Positions 8,543 through 16,850 of a stretch of 64,000 bases of DNA are shown in pieces. A model generated the notes under the pieces. That model was not told where the DNA came from. It worked only from the letters and a program-made list of their open reading frames with translations, and made no database searches. The translations under genes and the position numbers were made by a program. Every line of letters starts with the position of its first letter. Position 1 is the first letter of the stretch. Source of the DNA: Gammaproteobacteria bacterium (GTDB lineage Bacteria; Pseudomonadota; Gammaproteobacteria; Berkiellales; Berkiellaceae); assembly GCA_016191245.1 (NCBI GenBank), contig JACPOY010000005.1:1-64000 (forward strand). Reading direction: 5' to 3'.

Positions 8543-10318
8543 TTATCTTTTTCTTACTGTTGCTTTCTTGGCTTCTCCAAGTGTAATTCTGTTATCGTAA
8601 AAATTGCTTGGGTTGTGATCCGTATAGATGATTGTCGCTTTGGGCAAATATTTCTTAAGCACTGCTTCAACTTTAGCTTTATTTTTAGGATCTACTCTAG
8701 ATGTCATTTCATCGGCAATAATTATTTCAGGTTCAGGCTTTTGCATTAGCGCACAGATGATCCCAATCCTTTGCTTTTGGCCATCACTTAAGTCTTGTCC
8801 ATACCAGTTCTTAACTTCTTCTAAGGAGTCAATGATCCGTTGATTAAACCCTAGTTCATTCATCAGACCTTTAATTTTTTTGATTTCTTGAGGAGTAGCC
8901 CTTTCCTGACGTGGATACATAATTGCTTCTAGTAAACTTTTATCCATAGGAAAATATGGTGAAGAGGGAATGAAATATGTATTTTTGGATAGCCCTTCAA
9001 TTTTACCCTTTGCAAAAGGAGAAAGATCAGCAAATGCGCGTAAAACAGATGTTTTCCCAGTTCCTGATGGCCCTTGGAGCAAGGTGACTTTTCCTTTAGG
9101 AATGGATTTCGTGAAATTTTCCAAAATGGGTGAGCCATCTGGTCGGTTAAGAGTAAGATTATTAATTTTAATGTTACGTCCTGTATTCGTTGAAAACGTC
9201 AATTTACCCTTATTTTTTTCTTGAATATTTTCCCACTTCTTTATAGATTTATTAAAATCTTCTATGCGCTGCAACGTAACTGCACATTCCGTCACTTTAT
9301 CAAAATTATCACTTTTCCATGTAAAGAAATTGACCACATTTTGAAAGTGATAAGGAATTTCTAAAACGTTTGCGAACGTTAATTTTTGCGCAATGATATT
9401 TGGTGCACAAAGCAAAAGTGCAAAGAAAGAAGTGAACTCAGCGTGTAAATTGGTAGCAAAAGTTAATATGGAACGAATTTTAGCCGCTGCTGTTTGAACT
9501 AGATTAGATTCCTTTATTGTCTGCAATAGTGATCGGTGCTCAAATTCAGTCCCGTTTTTAAAGGCGATGGCTTCAGCATGAGTATTAATATGATGTATTT
9601 TGGTTTGGATCTTCCCTTCTACTTTTCTTTGGGTAGATTGCAGATCTTCCAAAGAATCACCAATCTTATTGGTCAATTTGTTATAAATGACAGCATAGAT
9701 GACAGTGCTTATAACCAAATAACCTGGTATTGCAAAAGATAAGGACATAATTGAAAGTTGAAGCGGAACGGATAAAAGATAAAGACCAATAATACCCACG
9801 GCAAAATTACTGACTGTGGTTAAGAAATTATCATATAGTTCTGTTACTGTTGTATTTAATTCAAAGTTATCGTGACTAATAATTTGTGATGGATTAAGCG
9901 AATCGCTCTTAGGCTGCAGTGTTGCGCCATAATAGGCTTTGCTCCTCATCCATTTTTTTTCTAGTTTCTTATTAATAGCATGTGTTAAAGAACTTCCAAG
10001 CTGACTTGCCATCCAAGCATCAATTCCAGTAATAGCACCATAACTGGTGACTGCAACAACGCATTGTAGAGCTGCATAGAAAAATGCGGTATAAGTTACC
10101 CCTTGCACAGCAAGCAAACCCATCAAAGAGGCCATAGAGACATTTACAAAAGCTAAAGCAAACGCTAATAAAACGTTACCAGCAAAAATACCTGCAGCCC
10201 ACAATGTGCGCATTCTATTTTTAGCATCAAATCCTAAATGCGGACGATATAGCTGATACAAACGTTTCGCCATAGAAAGTAAGGTGATTGACTCTTCTTG
10301 TTTGTTTTCTTTGCTCAT
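8543..10318 (-). CDS. SbmA/YddA-like ABC transporter, fused membrane and ATPase domains
   Basis: 591 residues with about six membrane segments in residues 40-330 and an ATPase domain from about 380. Visible motifs: Walker A GPSGTGKT (416-423), signature LSDGQ (510-514), Walker B EIIIADE (531-537) and switch His568 in TDHNP. The membrane domain and the layout belong to the ABC_membrane_2 / SbmA-BacA / YddA / peroxisomal ABCD group, which moves peptides, cobalamin or long acyl chains. The segment YFIPSSPYFP replaces the usual FLPQRPYLP, so the Q-loop glutamine is Ser452. It is a single-gene exporter or importer with no visible peptidase domain. The APH-like gene follows. Confidence 0.88.
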   Translation of the reverse strand: MSKENKQEESITLLSMAKRLYQLYRPHLGFDAKNRMRTLWAAGIFAGNVLLAFALAFVNVSMASLMGLLAVQGVTYTAFFYAALQCVVAVTSYGAITGIDAWMASQLGSSLTHAINKKLEKKWMRSKAYYGATLQPKSDSLNPSQIISHDNFELNTTVTELYDNFLTTVSNFAVGIIGLYLLSVPLQLSIMSLSFAIPGYLVISTVIYAVIYNKLTNKIGDSLEDLQSTQRKVEGKIQTKIHHINTHAEAIAFKNGTEFEHRSLLQTIKESNLVQTAAAKIRSILTFATNLHAEFTSFFALLLCAPNIIAQKLTFANVLEIPYHFQNVVNFFTWKSDNFDKVTECAVTLQRIEDFNKSIKKWENIQEKNKGKLTFSTNTGRNIKINNLTLNRPDGSPILENFTKSIPKGKVTLLQGPSGTGKTSVLRAFADLSPFAKGKIEGLSKNTYFIPSSPYFPMDKSLLEAIMYPRQERATPQEIKKIKGLMNELGFNQRIIDSLEEVKNWYGQDLSDGQKQRIGIICALMQKPEPEIIIADEMTSRVDPKNKAKVEAVLKKYLPKATIIYTDHNPSNFYDNRITLGEAKKATVRKR

Positions 10319-10496
10319 AGTTGATTTCTCAGCTTAGTAACTTAAGGGCAAAATCTTAAGATCACCCTATATGTTTGTCAACTTTGATAGATGAACGGTA
10401 GCATTCTCTAAATTTCAGCAGAAATCGAACTCAAATTGAACAACACTATTTATTTAACTTACTTTTAAATGTAATATAAAATTAAGCTTGTCCATA

Positions 10497-10523
10497 ATTT
10501 GCAATAAAGCTAACATTGCAAAT
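10497..10523. promoter_or_regulatory. Inverted repeat upstream of the GDSL gene, possible operator
   Basis: Perfect 9-bp arms ATTTGCAAT (10497-10505) and ATTGCAAAT (10515-10523) are separated by 9 nt, 30 nt before the GDSL start codon. The spacing puts the arm centres 18 bp apart, roughly two helical turns. No regulator is assigned. Confidence 0.4.
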
Positions 10524-10552
10524 AAATGTAGTTCTGTAGTAGGAAAACCGTC

Positions 10553-11902
10553 ATGCCAAAAAAGAAAATTGTCATCTTAGGCGACTCAACCATTGATAAC
10601 CGTGTTTGGTTAGGAAAAGAAAAGTACCGTCTTTTTGTCGATAATACTTATCCTTTTTTAAGCCCTGTCGTTGATTTTCTGGCTTGGTTTAATCCATTCA
10701 AACCCAAATCTGTCGTTGAAAACCTGCGCGAACAAATGCCTCACGTTGAATTCATTGATAGAACCAATGATGGGTTTACCACTCATGATGTTCTCCATGG
10801 AGCCTACAAAGATAAAGTATTTGGCCGTGGCGCACATCGCTTTTTTCCGCATGAAAATTTTAAACCCCTTGATTCTGATGAATTAAAAAAAGCAGATCAA
10901 ATTATATTGAGTATCGGTGGTAATAACTTTAGAGAATTTATTCAAGCAGCCCTCACCATTCATAATGAGCAAAACAGAAAAGCGTATATCGAAAAAGAAT
11001 ATCCTAAAGTATTCGAAAAATTACGCTCTGACTATAAAGAAATTTTAAAAAATATTGCCAAAGTGAATCCTAAAGCAAATATTGTGCTGATGACACAATA
11101 TTATCCAGCCCTACATCAAAAAACGTTGCTAGGAACCAACATTTACGATTTCATGTCTATACTTGGCACTATCCTCAAAAAAGGGGATGCTTTAGACACC
11201 ATTGTCGAAGTGATGAAAGATACCTACAACGATATTCTGCAATTTGTAGCTAAAGATAAAAGTATGAGCAATATTAAGCTCACCGTCGTTGATGTGACTT
11301 CCTCTTTGAATCCAAATTTATCAGAAAATTTTGAAGGTCAAATCGAACCCAGTGATATTGGCGGAAAACGTATCGCTAAAATGTTATCTCATGTTGTGCA
11401 ACATAATGCCAAAAGCGGCAAACAGATTTATCGCTTTGCTCCAGGTTTTTTCAACAACGCAGATCAATCATTTGTTCATACCACATCCTTAAATGCCAAA
11501 ACTACAATTTCACCCGTCCATCCTATTGCGATGCCAAAGCCTCTTTCAACTTTCAAGAAGATTGGATTGATAATAGGTGGTGCCACAATAGTAGGCACAG
11601 GATTTGGATTAATATTAGGTGGAAGCTTCATTGTTGCTGGTATTGCCTCTATTGCTGGCGGATTGCTTGGTTCAAAGATAGCAAAAGTTTCCACTTCTAG
11701 CGTTAATGATCGTGTTTACCGCTTCAAAACTGATGTTAAGCACACAACGAATAAGGAAATGCAAGCGTTCGGCAAACAAGCTGCTAAAGCATGGATCCCT
11801 TACTTAAAAAGTTGCTTTCCATTCAGCGGCGCCTATCAAAACGAAGATTTTAATCTTGGTTATGCCCAAGAACTAGAGCGAAAAGCAAAGCCTAAGCATT
11901 AG
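10553..11902 (+). CDS. GDSL/SGNH-type protein with C-terminal glycine-rich membrane hairpin
   Basis: 449 residues, no signal peptide. Block I is KIVILGDSTIDN with nucleophile Ser12, and block III is SIGGNNF with Asn125. Block V, normally D-x-x-H-P-S, reads G-Q-I-E-P-S (262-267), so the catalytic Asp and His are Gly262 and Glu265. Residues 336-378 form a Gly-rich hydrophobic hairpin (GLIIGGATIVGTGFGLILGG, then SIAGGLLGSKIA), followed by a basic tail. The fold is SGNH hydrolase, but the catalytic dyad is altered, so lipase activity is doubtful. The cytosolic-type N-terminus with a late membrane hairpin is common in secreted effectors of intracellular bacteria, which is inference. A perfect terminator follows. 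Confidence 0.8.
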   Translation: MPKKKIVILGDSTIDNRVWLGKEKYRLFVDNTYPFLSPVVDFLAWFNPFKPKSVVENLREQMPHVEFIDRTNDGFTTHDVLHGAYKDKVFGRGAHRFFPHENFKPLDSDELKKADQIILSIGGNNFREFIQAALTIHNEQNRKAYIEKEYPKVFEKLRSDYKEILKNIAKVNPKANIVLMTQYYPALHQKTLLGTNIYDFMSILGTILKKGDALDTIVEVMKDTYNDILQFVAKDKSMSNIKLTVVDVTSSLNPNLSENFEGQIEPSDIGGKRIAKMLSHVVQHNAKSGKQIYRFAPGFFNNADQSFVHTTSLNAKTTISPVHPIAMPKPLSTFKKIGLIIGGATIVGTGFGLILGGSFIVAGIASIAGGLLGSKIAKVSTSSVNDRVYRFKTDVKHTTNKEMQAFGKQAAKAWIPYLKSCFPFSGAYQNEDFNLGYAQELERKAKPKH

Positions 11903-11908
11903 AAAACT

Positions 11909-11934
11909 AAAGGGGCAGCCCTGACTGCCCCTTT
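11909..11934. terminator. Terminator shared by GDSL and arginase genes
   Basis: Perfect 10-bp stem AAAGGGGCAG / CTGCCCCTTT around a CCCTGA loop, directly after the GDSL stop and just before the arginase stop on the other strand. It can act in both directions. Confidence 0.85.
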
Positions 11935-11940
11935 GTTCAG

Positions 11941-12834
11941 TTATAGAATCGCTGAAATCAAATCCTGAATTAACTTTGCTGATTTGTTGTCTTCATCCCT
12001 TGTAGGATCAAACTCAACAATCTCCAGCGCTTTAAATTCAGGATTATCTTTAATTTGCGCTAAACAAGGGATCACATCTCTTGGCACGATGCCACCCGGC
12101 TCTTGCGTACCAGTACCTGGCGCAAATGTAGGATCAAAAGCATCAATATCGATAGTGACACCAAATCCTTTTGTCCCCCTGGAAACATGCTCTAAAGCTT
12201 CATGAAAGATGCTTTCGAACCCTCGCTTTTTTACATCCACCATATAAAACACTTTCACATTCAACTTATCAAGCAGCGCAGCCTCTTCAGGCTCAAAGCT
12301 ACGCACGCCGATTAGCACTACATGGGAGGGATGCAATTTAGCGCCTCTCTCACAGACATCTACTAATTCATTCGCCCCATGCCCTAAGAGGGCAGCTAAT
12401 GGCATGCCATGAATATTCCCCGAAGGCGTCGTGTCTTGCGTATGGGCATCCATATGCGCGTCTATCCAAATTAAGCCAAATTCAGATTGCGCCTCTAAAG
12501 CAGTGATCACGCCACTCCATGTTCCAATCGCGACAGAATGATCGCCGCCTAATATCACAGGAAAAGCCGACTTTTCGCATGCTTTTACTTGTTGGGCAAG
12601 TTTTTCAGAAAATCGTGCAATGAGCTGTAAGCGCTCTGGTAAATGAAGATGCCGATGAGGTGTTGAGAGGATGTCAGGCTCAACGATGCCATGCCAAGCA
12701 ATGAGAGGATCAATTATCTGTAGGGCTTGCGCTAGCCCTTGTTCTTGAAGTGTACGGGGACCTATTTCGGTTTCGGGGCGGCCAGCGCCCCAACCTTGCG
12801 CAGCCCCTACTAAGCTTACGATTTTATTAGCCAT
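11941..12834 (-). CDS. rocF: Arginase (ureohydrolase family)
   Basis: 297 residues from the ATG at 12834. All ureohydrolase metal motifs are present: GGDHS with His99, DAHMD with Asp125, His127 and Asp129, and DIDAFDP with Asp229 and Asp231. The sequence SLVGAAQGWGAGRPETEIGP at the N-terminus and GTQEPGG near the C-terminus fit arginase better than agmatinase. It hydrolyses arginine to ornithine and urea using two Mn ions, in the cytoplasm. It lies 24 bp downstream of a SpeD-like gene, so the pair probably forms an operon supplying ornithine for polyamine synthesis or arginine catabolism. Confidence 0.92.
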   Translation of the reverse strand: MANKIVSLVGAAQGWGAGRPETEIGPRTLQEQGLAQALQIIDPLIAWHGIVEPDILSTPHRHLHLPERLQLIARFSEKLAQQVKACEKSAFPVILGGDHSVAIGTWSGVITALEAQSEFGLIWIDAHMDAHTQDTTPSGNIHGMPLAALLGHGANELVDVCERGAKLHPSHVVLIGVRSFEPEEAALLDKLNVKVFYMVDVKKRGFESIFHEALEHVSRGTKGFGVTIDIDAFDPTFAPGTGTQEPGGIVPRDVIPCLAQIKDNPEFKALEIVEFDPTRDEDNKSAKLIQDLISAIL

Positions 12835-12858
12835 CAATATATATTACCTTCAATTAAG

Positions 12859-13296
12859 CTAACGACGTAGGACGGCTTTATGGGTGCAACTTTCCGCTTG
12901 AAAGAAAGCACTAGTGAATTCTGCAGCAACGGCAGGATCATAAATTTTGCAGCTAAATATATCGATATAGACATTATTGTTTATATTCACAAAATGTCCT
13001 GAAATTAACGACGTTTCTATTAATTGCACCATTGAAAACCCAGCTACTTTTTCATCTTCTCCAAAATGTACCACTTGGGTTTCACCAAAGCGTTTCATAT
13101 CAATTAACACACAAAGCTCTTCTACAAACCTTTTAATATCTTTTTCTGAACGCACTAATTCAGGGTTACAGTTACTCAAATCGATACAAGTGAGCAAGCC
13201 CCAAGCAGCATTTTGCTCAAACTCTTTCTCAATCTCTTTATAAGTTATACTGGGAAATTGTTCATCAGCGTTGCGTCGCAATAAGGTTGTAGTCAT
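12859..13296 (-). CDS. Diverged S-adenosylmethionine decarboxylase (SpeD) homologue, possibly a pyruvoyl amino-acid decarboxylase
   Basis: I set the start at the ATG at 13296, preceded by GGAGG at good spacing, giving 145 residues. The C-terminal half aligns with class 1b SpeD: GFSMVQLIETSLISGHFVN and VYIDIFSCKIYDP. Spacing matches the T. maritima enzyme: Ser88, Ser96, His101 and Cys116 fall where Ser55, Ser63 (pyruvoyl precursor), His68 and Cys83 lie. However, the residues flanking the cleavage Ser (E and H in E-S-H) are Thr95 and Leu97, and the T-W-P-E substrate segment is gone. A canonical speD exists elsewhere in this window (30364-31167). Co-transcription with arginase suggests a role in ornithine or arginine decarboxylation rather than spermidine synthesis. 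Confidence 0.7.
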   Translation of the reverse strand: MTTTLLRRNADEQFPSITYKEIEKEFEQNAAWGLLTCIDLSNCNPELVRSEKDIKRFVEELCVLIDMKRFGETQVVHFGEDEKVAGFSMVQLIETSLISGHFVNINNNVYIDIFSCKIYDPAVAAEFTSAFFQAESCTHKAVLRR

Positions 13297-13316
13297 ATTA
13301 TTATCCTCCAATGGAT

Positions 13317-13756
13317 GGTTTCAAGTTCGGCGCTGATAATAACATGTCAAGCTAGCATGTCTATACTTTGATTCAATTTTTGTAGTTAGAGATTAGTATA
13401 AATAATCGAAGGATTGAATAGTACTTTAGTAGTATATATTAACTTTAAATCATAGTTATCAATATAATCTTTCAAATGCCAAGTGATTCAAAACTGAGTT
13501 TTGCCACGTCATGAACATCTGATTATTCAAGATAAATTCAAGATATTTGACTGTACCTACATTCTTTTAGTCAACATTTTGAGAGCAAAACCTGTTAGTA
13601 GTTAAAAAATCCACGCTTAACAAAGCAATGTGATTCAGAAAATAGAAATCACACCAAGCACATAAGAGTAGAGTAAGCTCAAACCGTTTATCGGAAAAAA
13701 TCTGATCACTGATTCATTTCGAGTAAGATGTGTTTTTACAAATAGGAAGTTAATAA
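13317..13756. other. 440-bp AT-rich intergenic region without a recognised gene
   Basis: Divergent upstream region of the SpeD-like gene and the double-glycine peptide gene. I searched both strands for a second short peptide with a GG leader and found only trivial ORFs of under 20 codons. A short dyad ACATG...CATGT lies near 13343-13361. No convincing sigma-70 promoter pair stands out. Confidence 0.5.
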
Positions 13757-14035
13757 ATGAGAGATATAACTAATCTAGAATTAAATATGATAAGCGGTGG
13801 CTTAATTTCAAAGGGCTATGACTTTAGCTATATTGTCGAAAATGCATTGGCTGGATTATTTATTGGCGTTCTTTTTCCCGGTATTGCACCAGCCCTTGGA
13901 CTGACAACCTATATTGCTAATCCTGCCCTTGCTACCTCTGCTTTATTCAGTGCATTTTCTGTTGCTCGCGTGGGAGCTAATCTCATTGATCAAGCTCTTT
14001 ACTCTGAAAGCGTAGCAATATCAGCTCCTGTCTAA
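13757..14035 (+). CDS. Double-glycine-leader peptide, class II bacteriocin-like
   Basis: 92 residues, ribosome site AGGAAG 7 nt before the ATG. The N-terminus MRDITNLELNMISGG is a textbook double-glycine leader: charged start, Leu/Met at the -12/-7/-4 type positions, and GG at -2/-1. Cleavage would leave a 77-residue hydrophobic peptide without Cys, rich in Gly and Ala, with two possible membrane helices (NALAGLFIGVLFPGIAPALG and PALATSALFSAFSVARVGA). Such leaders are cut and exported by C39-peptidase ABC transporters, none of which is in the window; the nearby ABC transporter at 8.5-10.3 kb lacks that domain. No immunity gene is visible. It stands alone, bounded by a terminator at 14041-14065. 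Confidence 0.75.
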   Translation: MRDITNLELNMISGGLISKGYDFSYIVENALAGLFIGVLFPGIAPALGLTTYIANPALATSALFSAFSVARVGANLIDQALYSESVAISAPV

Positions 14036-14040
14036 TGTAA

Positions 14041-14065
14041 AACTTAGGGGGTTATCCCCTAAGTT
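14041..14065. terminator. Terminator between the bacteriocin-like gene and the FMN enzyme gene
   Basis: Perfect 10-bp stem AACTTAGGGG / CCCCTAAGTT around GTTAT. It overlaps the stop region of the minus-strand gene, so it serves both convergent genes. Confidence 0.8.
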
Positions 14066-15521
14066 ACTTCAAAAATTCTCCAGGTGTTTTATTGGGATAA
14101 ATACTTTCTAAAGAAACGGAAGTACCATGTTCTGATACTATTCGCACATGTTTTCGTTGCAATTGTCTTGGTTCTGTGACACCACAGGAATGACAGATCG
14201 TGCCAACTTCATATTCTAAATTTTTAACATATTGATAGACGCGCGTAGATTTCAACGCGGGATCTAAACCTCGCATTAACCAGCGATTATGAGTTGTGAT
14301 CCCGGTGGGACAAGTATTGTTATGACATCTAAGTGCTTGGATACACCCTAAAGCCAACATAAAGCCTCTTGCAGAATTAATAAAATCTGCGCCAACACTT
14401 AATGCCCATACCACCATACTAGGGGTGATCAATTTTCCTGAGGCAATCACTTTGATCCTTTCACGTAAACCATAACCCACTAATATATCTACTAATGCTG
14501 GCAAACTTTCTGTGATGGGCAATCCCACATAATCCACCAGGCTAACAGGAGCTGCACCAGTCCCTCCTTCTGAACCATCTAAAGTGATAAAATCCGGTGC
14601 GCTATGAAATCCTCGTTTAATAATTTCCTGGCAAAAACCGTGCAACCAATCATAATCTCCTAACACCACCTTAAAACCTGTTGGTTTGCCTGTAATAGAA
14701 CGCACCTTTTCAACAAAATCTAATAGTTGTGATGAATTTGCTATTTCTGGGAACCGATTAGGGCTTTCTGAATCTTTGCCCATTGGAAGACCGCGAATTT
14801 TAGCCACTTCTGGTGTTATTTTTGATGCTAATAATAATCCACCCTTTCCTGGTTTTGCGCCTTGGCTTAATTTAATTTCAAACATTTTCACTTGGGGGAT
14901 ATTTGCGGCCTCTTTAAGCTTTGCTTCAGATAAATTCCCCTCTTCATCACGATAGCCAAATTTGGCTGTTCCAATCTGTGCGATTAAATCGCAACCGCCT
15001 TCTAAATGATAAGGAGAAATCCCGCCTTCACCAGTATTCATCCAACAGCCTGCCAACTTTGCCCCTGCAGATAAGGCTTTGATAGCATTTTTTGAAATGG
15101 CGCCATAACTCATCGCGGAGATATTAATTAAAGAAGTTGCTGTATAAGGCTGGGCACATTCTGGCCCTATCAACACAGCTCGTGTATGTGCTGCATCTTG
15201 ATAAAGTAAGGGAAAAGGCACATCGACAAAATAAATGCTCCCAATCGAACGCGCATCACGGGTTGAACCAAAGCCTATAGTATTGTCAGTATTTTTTGCT
15301 GCACGGTATACCCAGCTGCGCTCTGCACGATTAAAGGGGAGCTCTTCTCTATCGTTAGAGTAAAAATATTGTCTTAGATAAACACCAAGATCTTCTGCAA
15401 GATATCGAACATGACCAATAACAGGGTAGGTACGAAGAACACTATGTTCTTTTTGGAAAATATCCCAGATAAAAAGGACAATAAGGGCTAATAAAATTAA
15501 GATTAGCAAACTAGCTACCAA
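14064..15521 (-). CDS. Membrane-anchored FMN-binding glutamate-synthase-family protein
   Basis: 485 residues. One N-terminal membrane helix (LLILILLALIVLFIWDIF) is followed by a GltB-type FMN/Fe-S central domain: ALSAGAKLAGCWMNTGEGGI, KITPEVAKIRGLP, DGSEGGTGAAPVSLVDYVG, ADFINSARGFMLALGCIQAL and the Cys-rich CHNNTCPTGITTH. This matches stand-alone glutamate synthase-related proteins (about 480-540 residues), which lack the glutaminase domain. It cannot be a full GOGAT; the physiological reaction is unknown. It is the only gene between the peptide gene and the HicB-like gene and is probably transcribed with the latter (15 bp apart). Confidence 0.9.
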   Translation of the reverse strand: MVASLLILILLALIVLFIWDIFQKEHSVLRTYPVIGHVRYLAEDLGVYLRQYFYSNDREELPFNRAERSWVYRAAKNTDNTIGFGSTRDARSIGSIYFVDVPFPLLYQDAAHTRAVLIGPECAQPYTATSLINISAMSYGAISKNAIKALSAGAKLAGCWMNTGEGGISPYHLEGGCDLIAQIGTAKFGYRDEEGNLSEAKLKEAANIPQVKMFEIKLSQGAKPGKGGLLLASKITPEVAKIRGLPMGKDSESPNRFPEIANSSQLLDFVEKVRSITGKPTGFKVVLGDYDWLHGFCQEIIKRGFHSAPDFITLDGSEGGTGAAPVSLVDYVGLPITESLPALVDILVGYGLRERIKVIASGKLITPSMVVWALSVGADFINSARGFMLALGCIQALRCHNNTCPTGITTHNRWLMRGLDPALKSTRVYQYVKNLEYEVGTICHSCGVTEPRQLQRKHVRIVSEHGTSVSLESIYPNKTPGEFLK

Positions 15522-15536
15522 GACACACTCCCTATG

Positions 15537-15737
15537 TCATATATACTCTACTTGCTTTACTCCTCTTTTATTACATAAATCTATATAATTATCTACAGCT
15601 TGTGCCATCACTTCTTTCAATTGCGCCAGAGTCAATGCACTAAAGGCAATGACATCTGAGGTATTGATAATTTCAGCAACGTACACACCGACATTTCGAG
15701 CGAAATAGTATTTAGCAACAAATCCTTTGTACTGCAT
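15537..15737 (-). CDS. Orphan HicB-like protein
   Basis: 66 residues from the ATG at 15737 (the frame extends to a GTG at 15743). The pattern MQYKGFVAKYYFARNVGVYV, SDVIAFSALTLAQLKEVMAQ and AVDNYIDLCNKRG follows the HicB partial RNase H fold of type II toxin-antitoxin antitoxins. The C-terminal DNA-binding domain found in full HicB proteins is absent, and no HicA-like toxin ORF lies on either side (a REP doublet is upstream). It is therefore either a remnant or a stand-alone HicB-fold protein. Confidence 0.6.
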   Translation of the reverse strand: MQYKGFVAKYYFARNVGVYVAEIINTSDVIAFSALTLAQLKEVMAQAVDNYIDLCNKRGVKQVEYI

Positions 15738-15769
15738 GAACACTTCTTATTTTAAATTCAGGATCATGT

Positions 15770-15870
15770 CCCCTCTCCCCTTGCGGGAGAGGGTTAGGGT
15801 GAGGGGATTTTACATCTTAAGATTCAAGATTTACCCCTCACCCCCGCCCTCTCCCGCAAGGGGAGAGGGG
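15770..15870. repeat. REPIN-like inverted doublet of the 37-bp REP-like repeat
   Basis: Copy one (15770-15806) begins CCCCTCTCCCCTTGCGGGAG and ends GGTTAGGGTGAGGGG. Copy two (15834-15870) is in the opposite orientation with a few changes (CACCCCCGCCC). They are separated by 27 nt. Each unit also forms its own 9-bp hairpin CCCTCTCCC / GGGAGAGGG. The element lies between hldD and the HicB-like gene. Confidence 0.9.
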
Positions 15871-15888
15871 TAAGATAAGCATAAAGTT

Positions 15889-16839
15889 CTACGCTTTATT
15901 CCCAATCACATCCAAATACAGCTTCGTTCCCTCTTCTACTGTTTTGAATTTTTTATCATAGCCTGCTTGTCGCAATAAGCTAATGTCTGCTTCAGTAAAA
16001 CTCTGATAACGGCCTTTGAGATGTTCTGGGAAAGGAATATATTCAAGCGTTCCCTTTTGATGCCAAGCTAAAACCGCTTTTGCCACATCATTAAAGCTTT
16101 GACTTGCGCCCGTGCCCACATTAAAAATACCTGATTTTGTTGGATTATCCATAAACCATAAATTCACGGACACTACGTCATCAACATACACAAAATCACG
16201 ACGCTGTTCGCCATTGCCGTAACCATCGCAGCCTTCAAATAACTTTACAACACCGGTTTTAGGTAATTGTTGATTCAAATGATAAGCAACGCTCGCCATA
16301 CTGCCTTTATGATTTTCATTGGGGCCATAGACATTAAAATAACGAAAACCCGCAATTTGGCTTTTTGCCTGTGGCAGAATGCGTCTAACATGTTGATCGA
16401 ATAAGAACTTAGAATAACCATATACATTTAATGGCTTTTCAAGATGTCTTTCTTCTTTAAAAACTTTACCATCACCATAGACTGCAGCACTGGAGGCATA
16501 CATAAAATTCACGCCGCGTTCTAAGCAATAATTTAATAATTCTTTTGAGTATTCGTAATTATTTTGCATCATAAAACGACCGTTCCACTCTGTGGTCGTG
16601 GAACAAGCTCCTTGATGAAAAATAGCTTCGATATCAGTTCCGAAAGAATCACGTTTTTGAATTCTGGATAGAAAATCATCTTTGTCTAGATAATCAACAA
16701 TATCGCAATCAGAAAAATTAGCAAATTTGGTGCCATCGGTTAAATCATCCACCACCAAAATATCTTTTCTGCCGCGCTGGTTTAACGCTTTAATAATATT
16801 TGAACCAATAAAGCCCGCACCACCTGTTACAATTATCAT
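15889..16839 (-). CDS. hldD: ADP-L-glycero-D-manno-heptose 6-epimerase
   Basis: 316 residues, a normal length. The NAD(P)-binding Rossmann motif [10 protein letters not shown] is at residues 6-15, and the short-chain-dehydrogenase catalytic pair is in [11 protein letters not shown]. Other family marks are [24 protein letters not shown] and [11 protein letters not shown]. It converts ADP-D,D-heptose to ADP-L,D-heptose for the LPS inner core. It is the last gene of a minus-strand series and lies 11 bp after hldE, which makes the preceding intermediate. Confidence 0.97.
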   Translation of the reverse strand: MIIVTGGAGFIGSNIIKALNQRGRKDILVVDDLTDGTKFANFSDCDIVDYLDKDDFLSRIQKRDSFGTDIEAIFHQGACSTTTEWNGRFMMQNNYEYSKELLNYCLERGVNFMYASSAAVYGDGKVFKEERHLEKPLNVYGYSKFLFDQHVRRILPQAKSQIAGFRYFNVYGPNENHKGSMASVAYHLNQQLPKTGVVKLFEGCDGYGNGEQRRDFVYVDDVVSVNLWFMDNPTKSGIFNVGTGASQSFNDVAKAVLAWHQKGTLEYIPFPEHLKGRYQSFTEADISLLRQAGYDKKFKTVEEGTKLYLDVIGNKA

Positions 16840-16850
16840 TGTAAAACTCC

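Noticed and set aside
8543..10318. ABC transporter as exporter of the GG-leader peptide
   Set aside because: No N-terminal C39 peptidase domain, about 3.5 kb away and on the other strand; the family fits SbmA/YddA instead.
13317..13756. Possible second bacteriocin peptide or immunity gene upstream of the GG-leader gene
   Set aside because: Only trivial ORFs on either strand; no GG leader and no membrane-protein ORF of useful length.
15770..15870. CRISPR-like repeat array
   Set aside because: Two units in inverted orientation with a single short spacer; no direct repeats and no cas genes, so a REP doublet explains it better.
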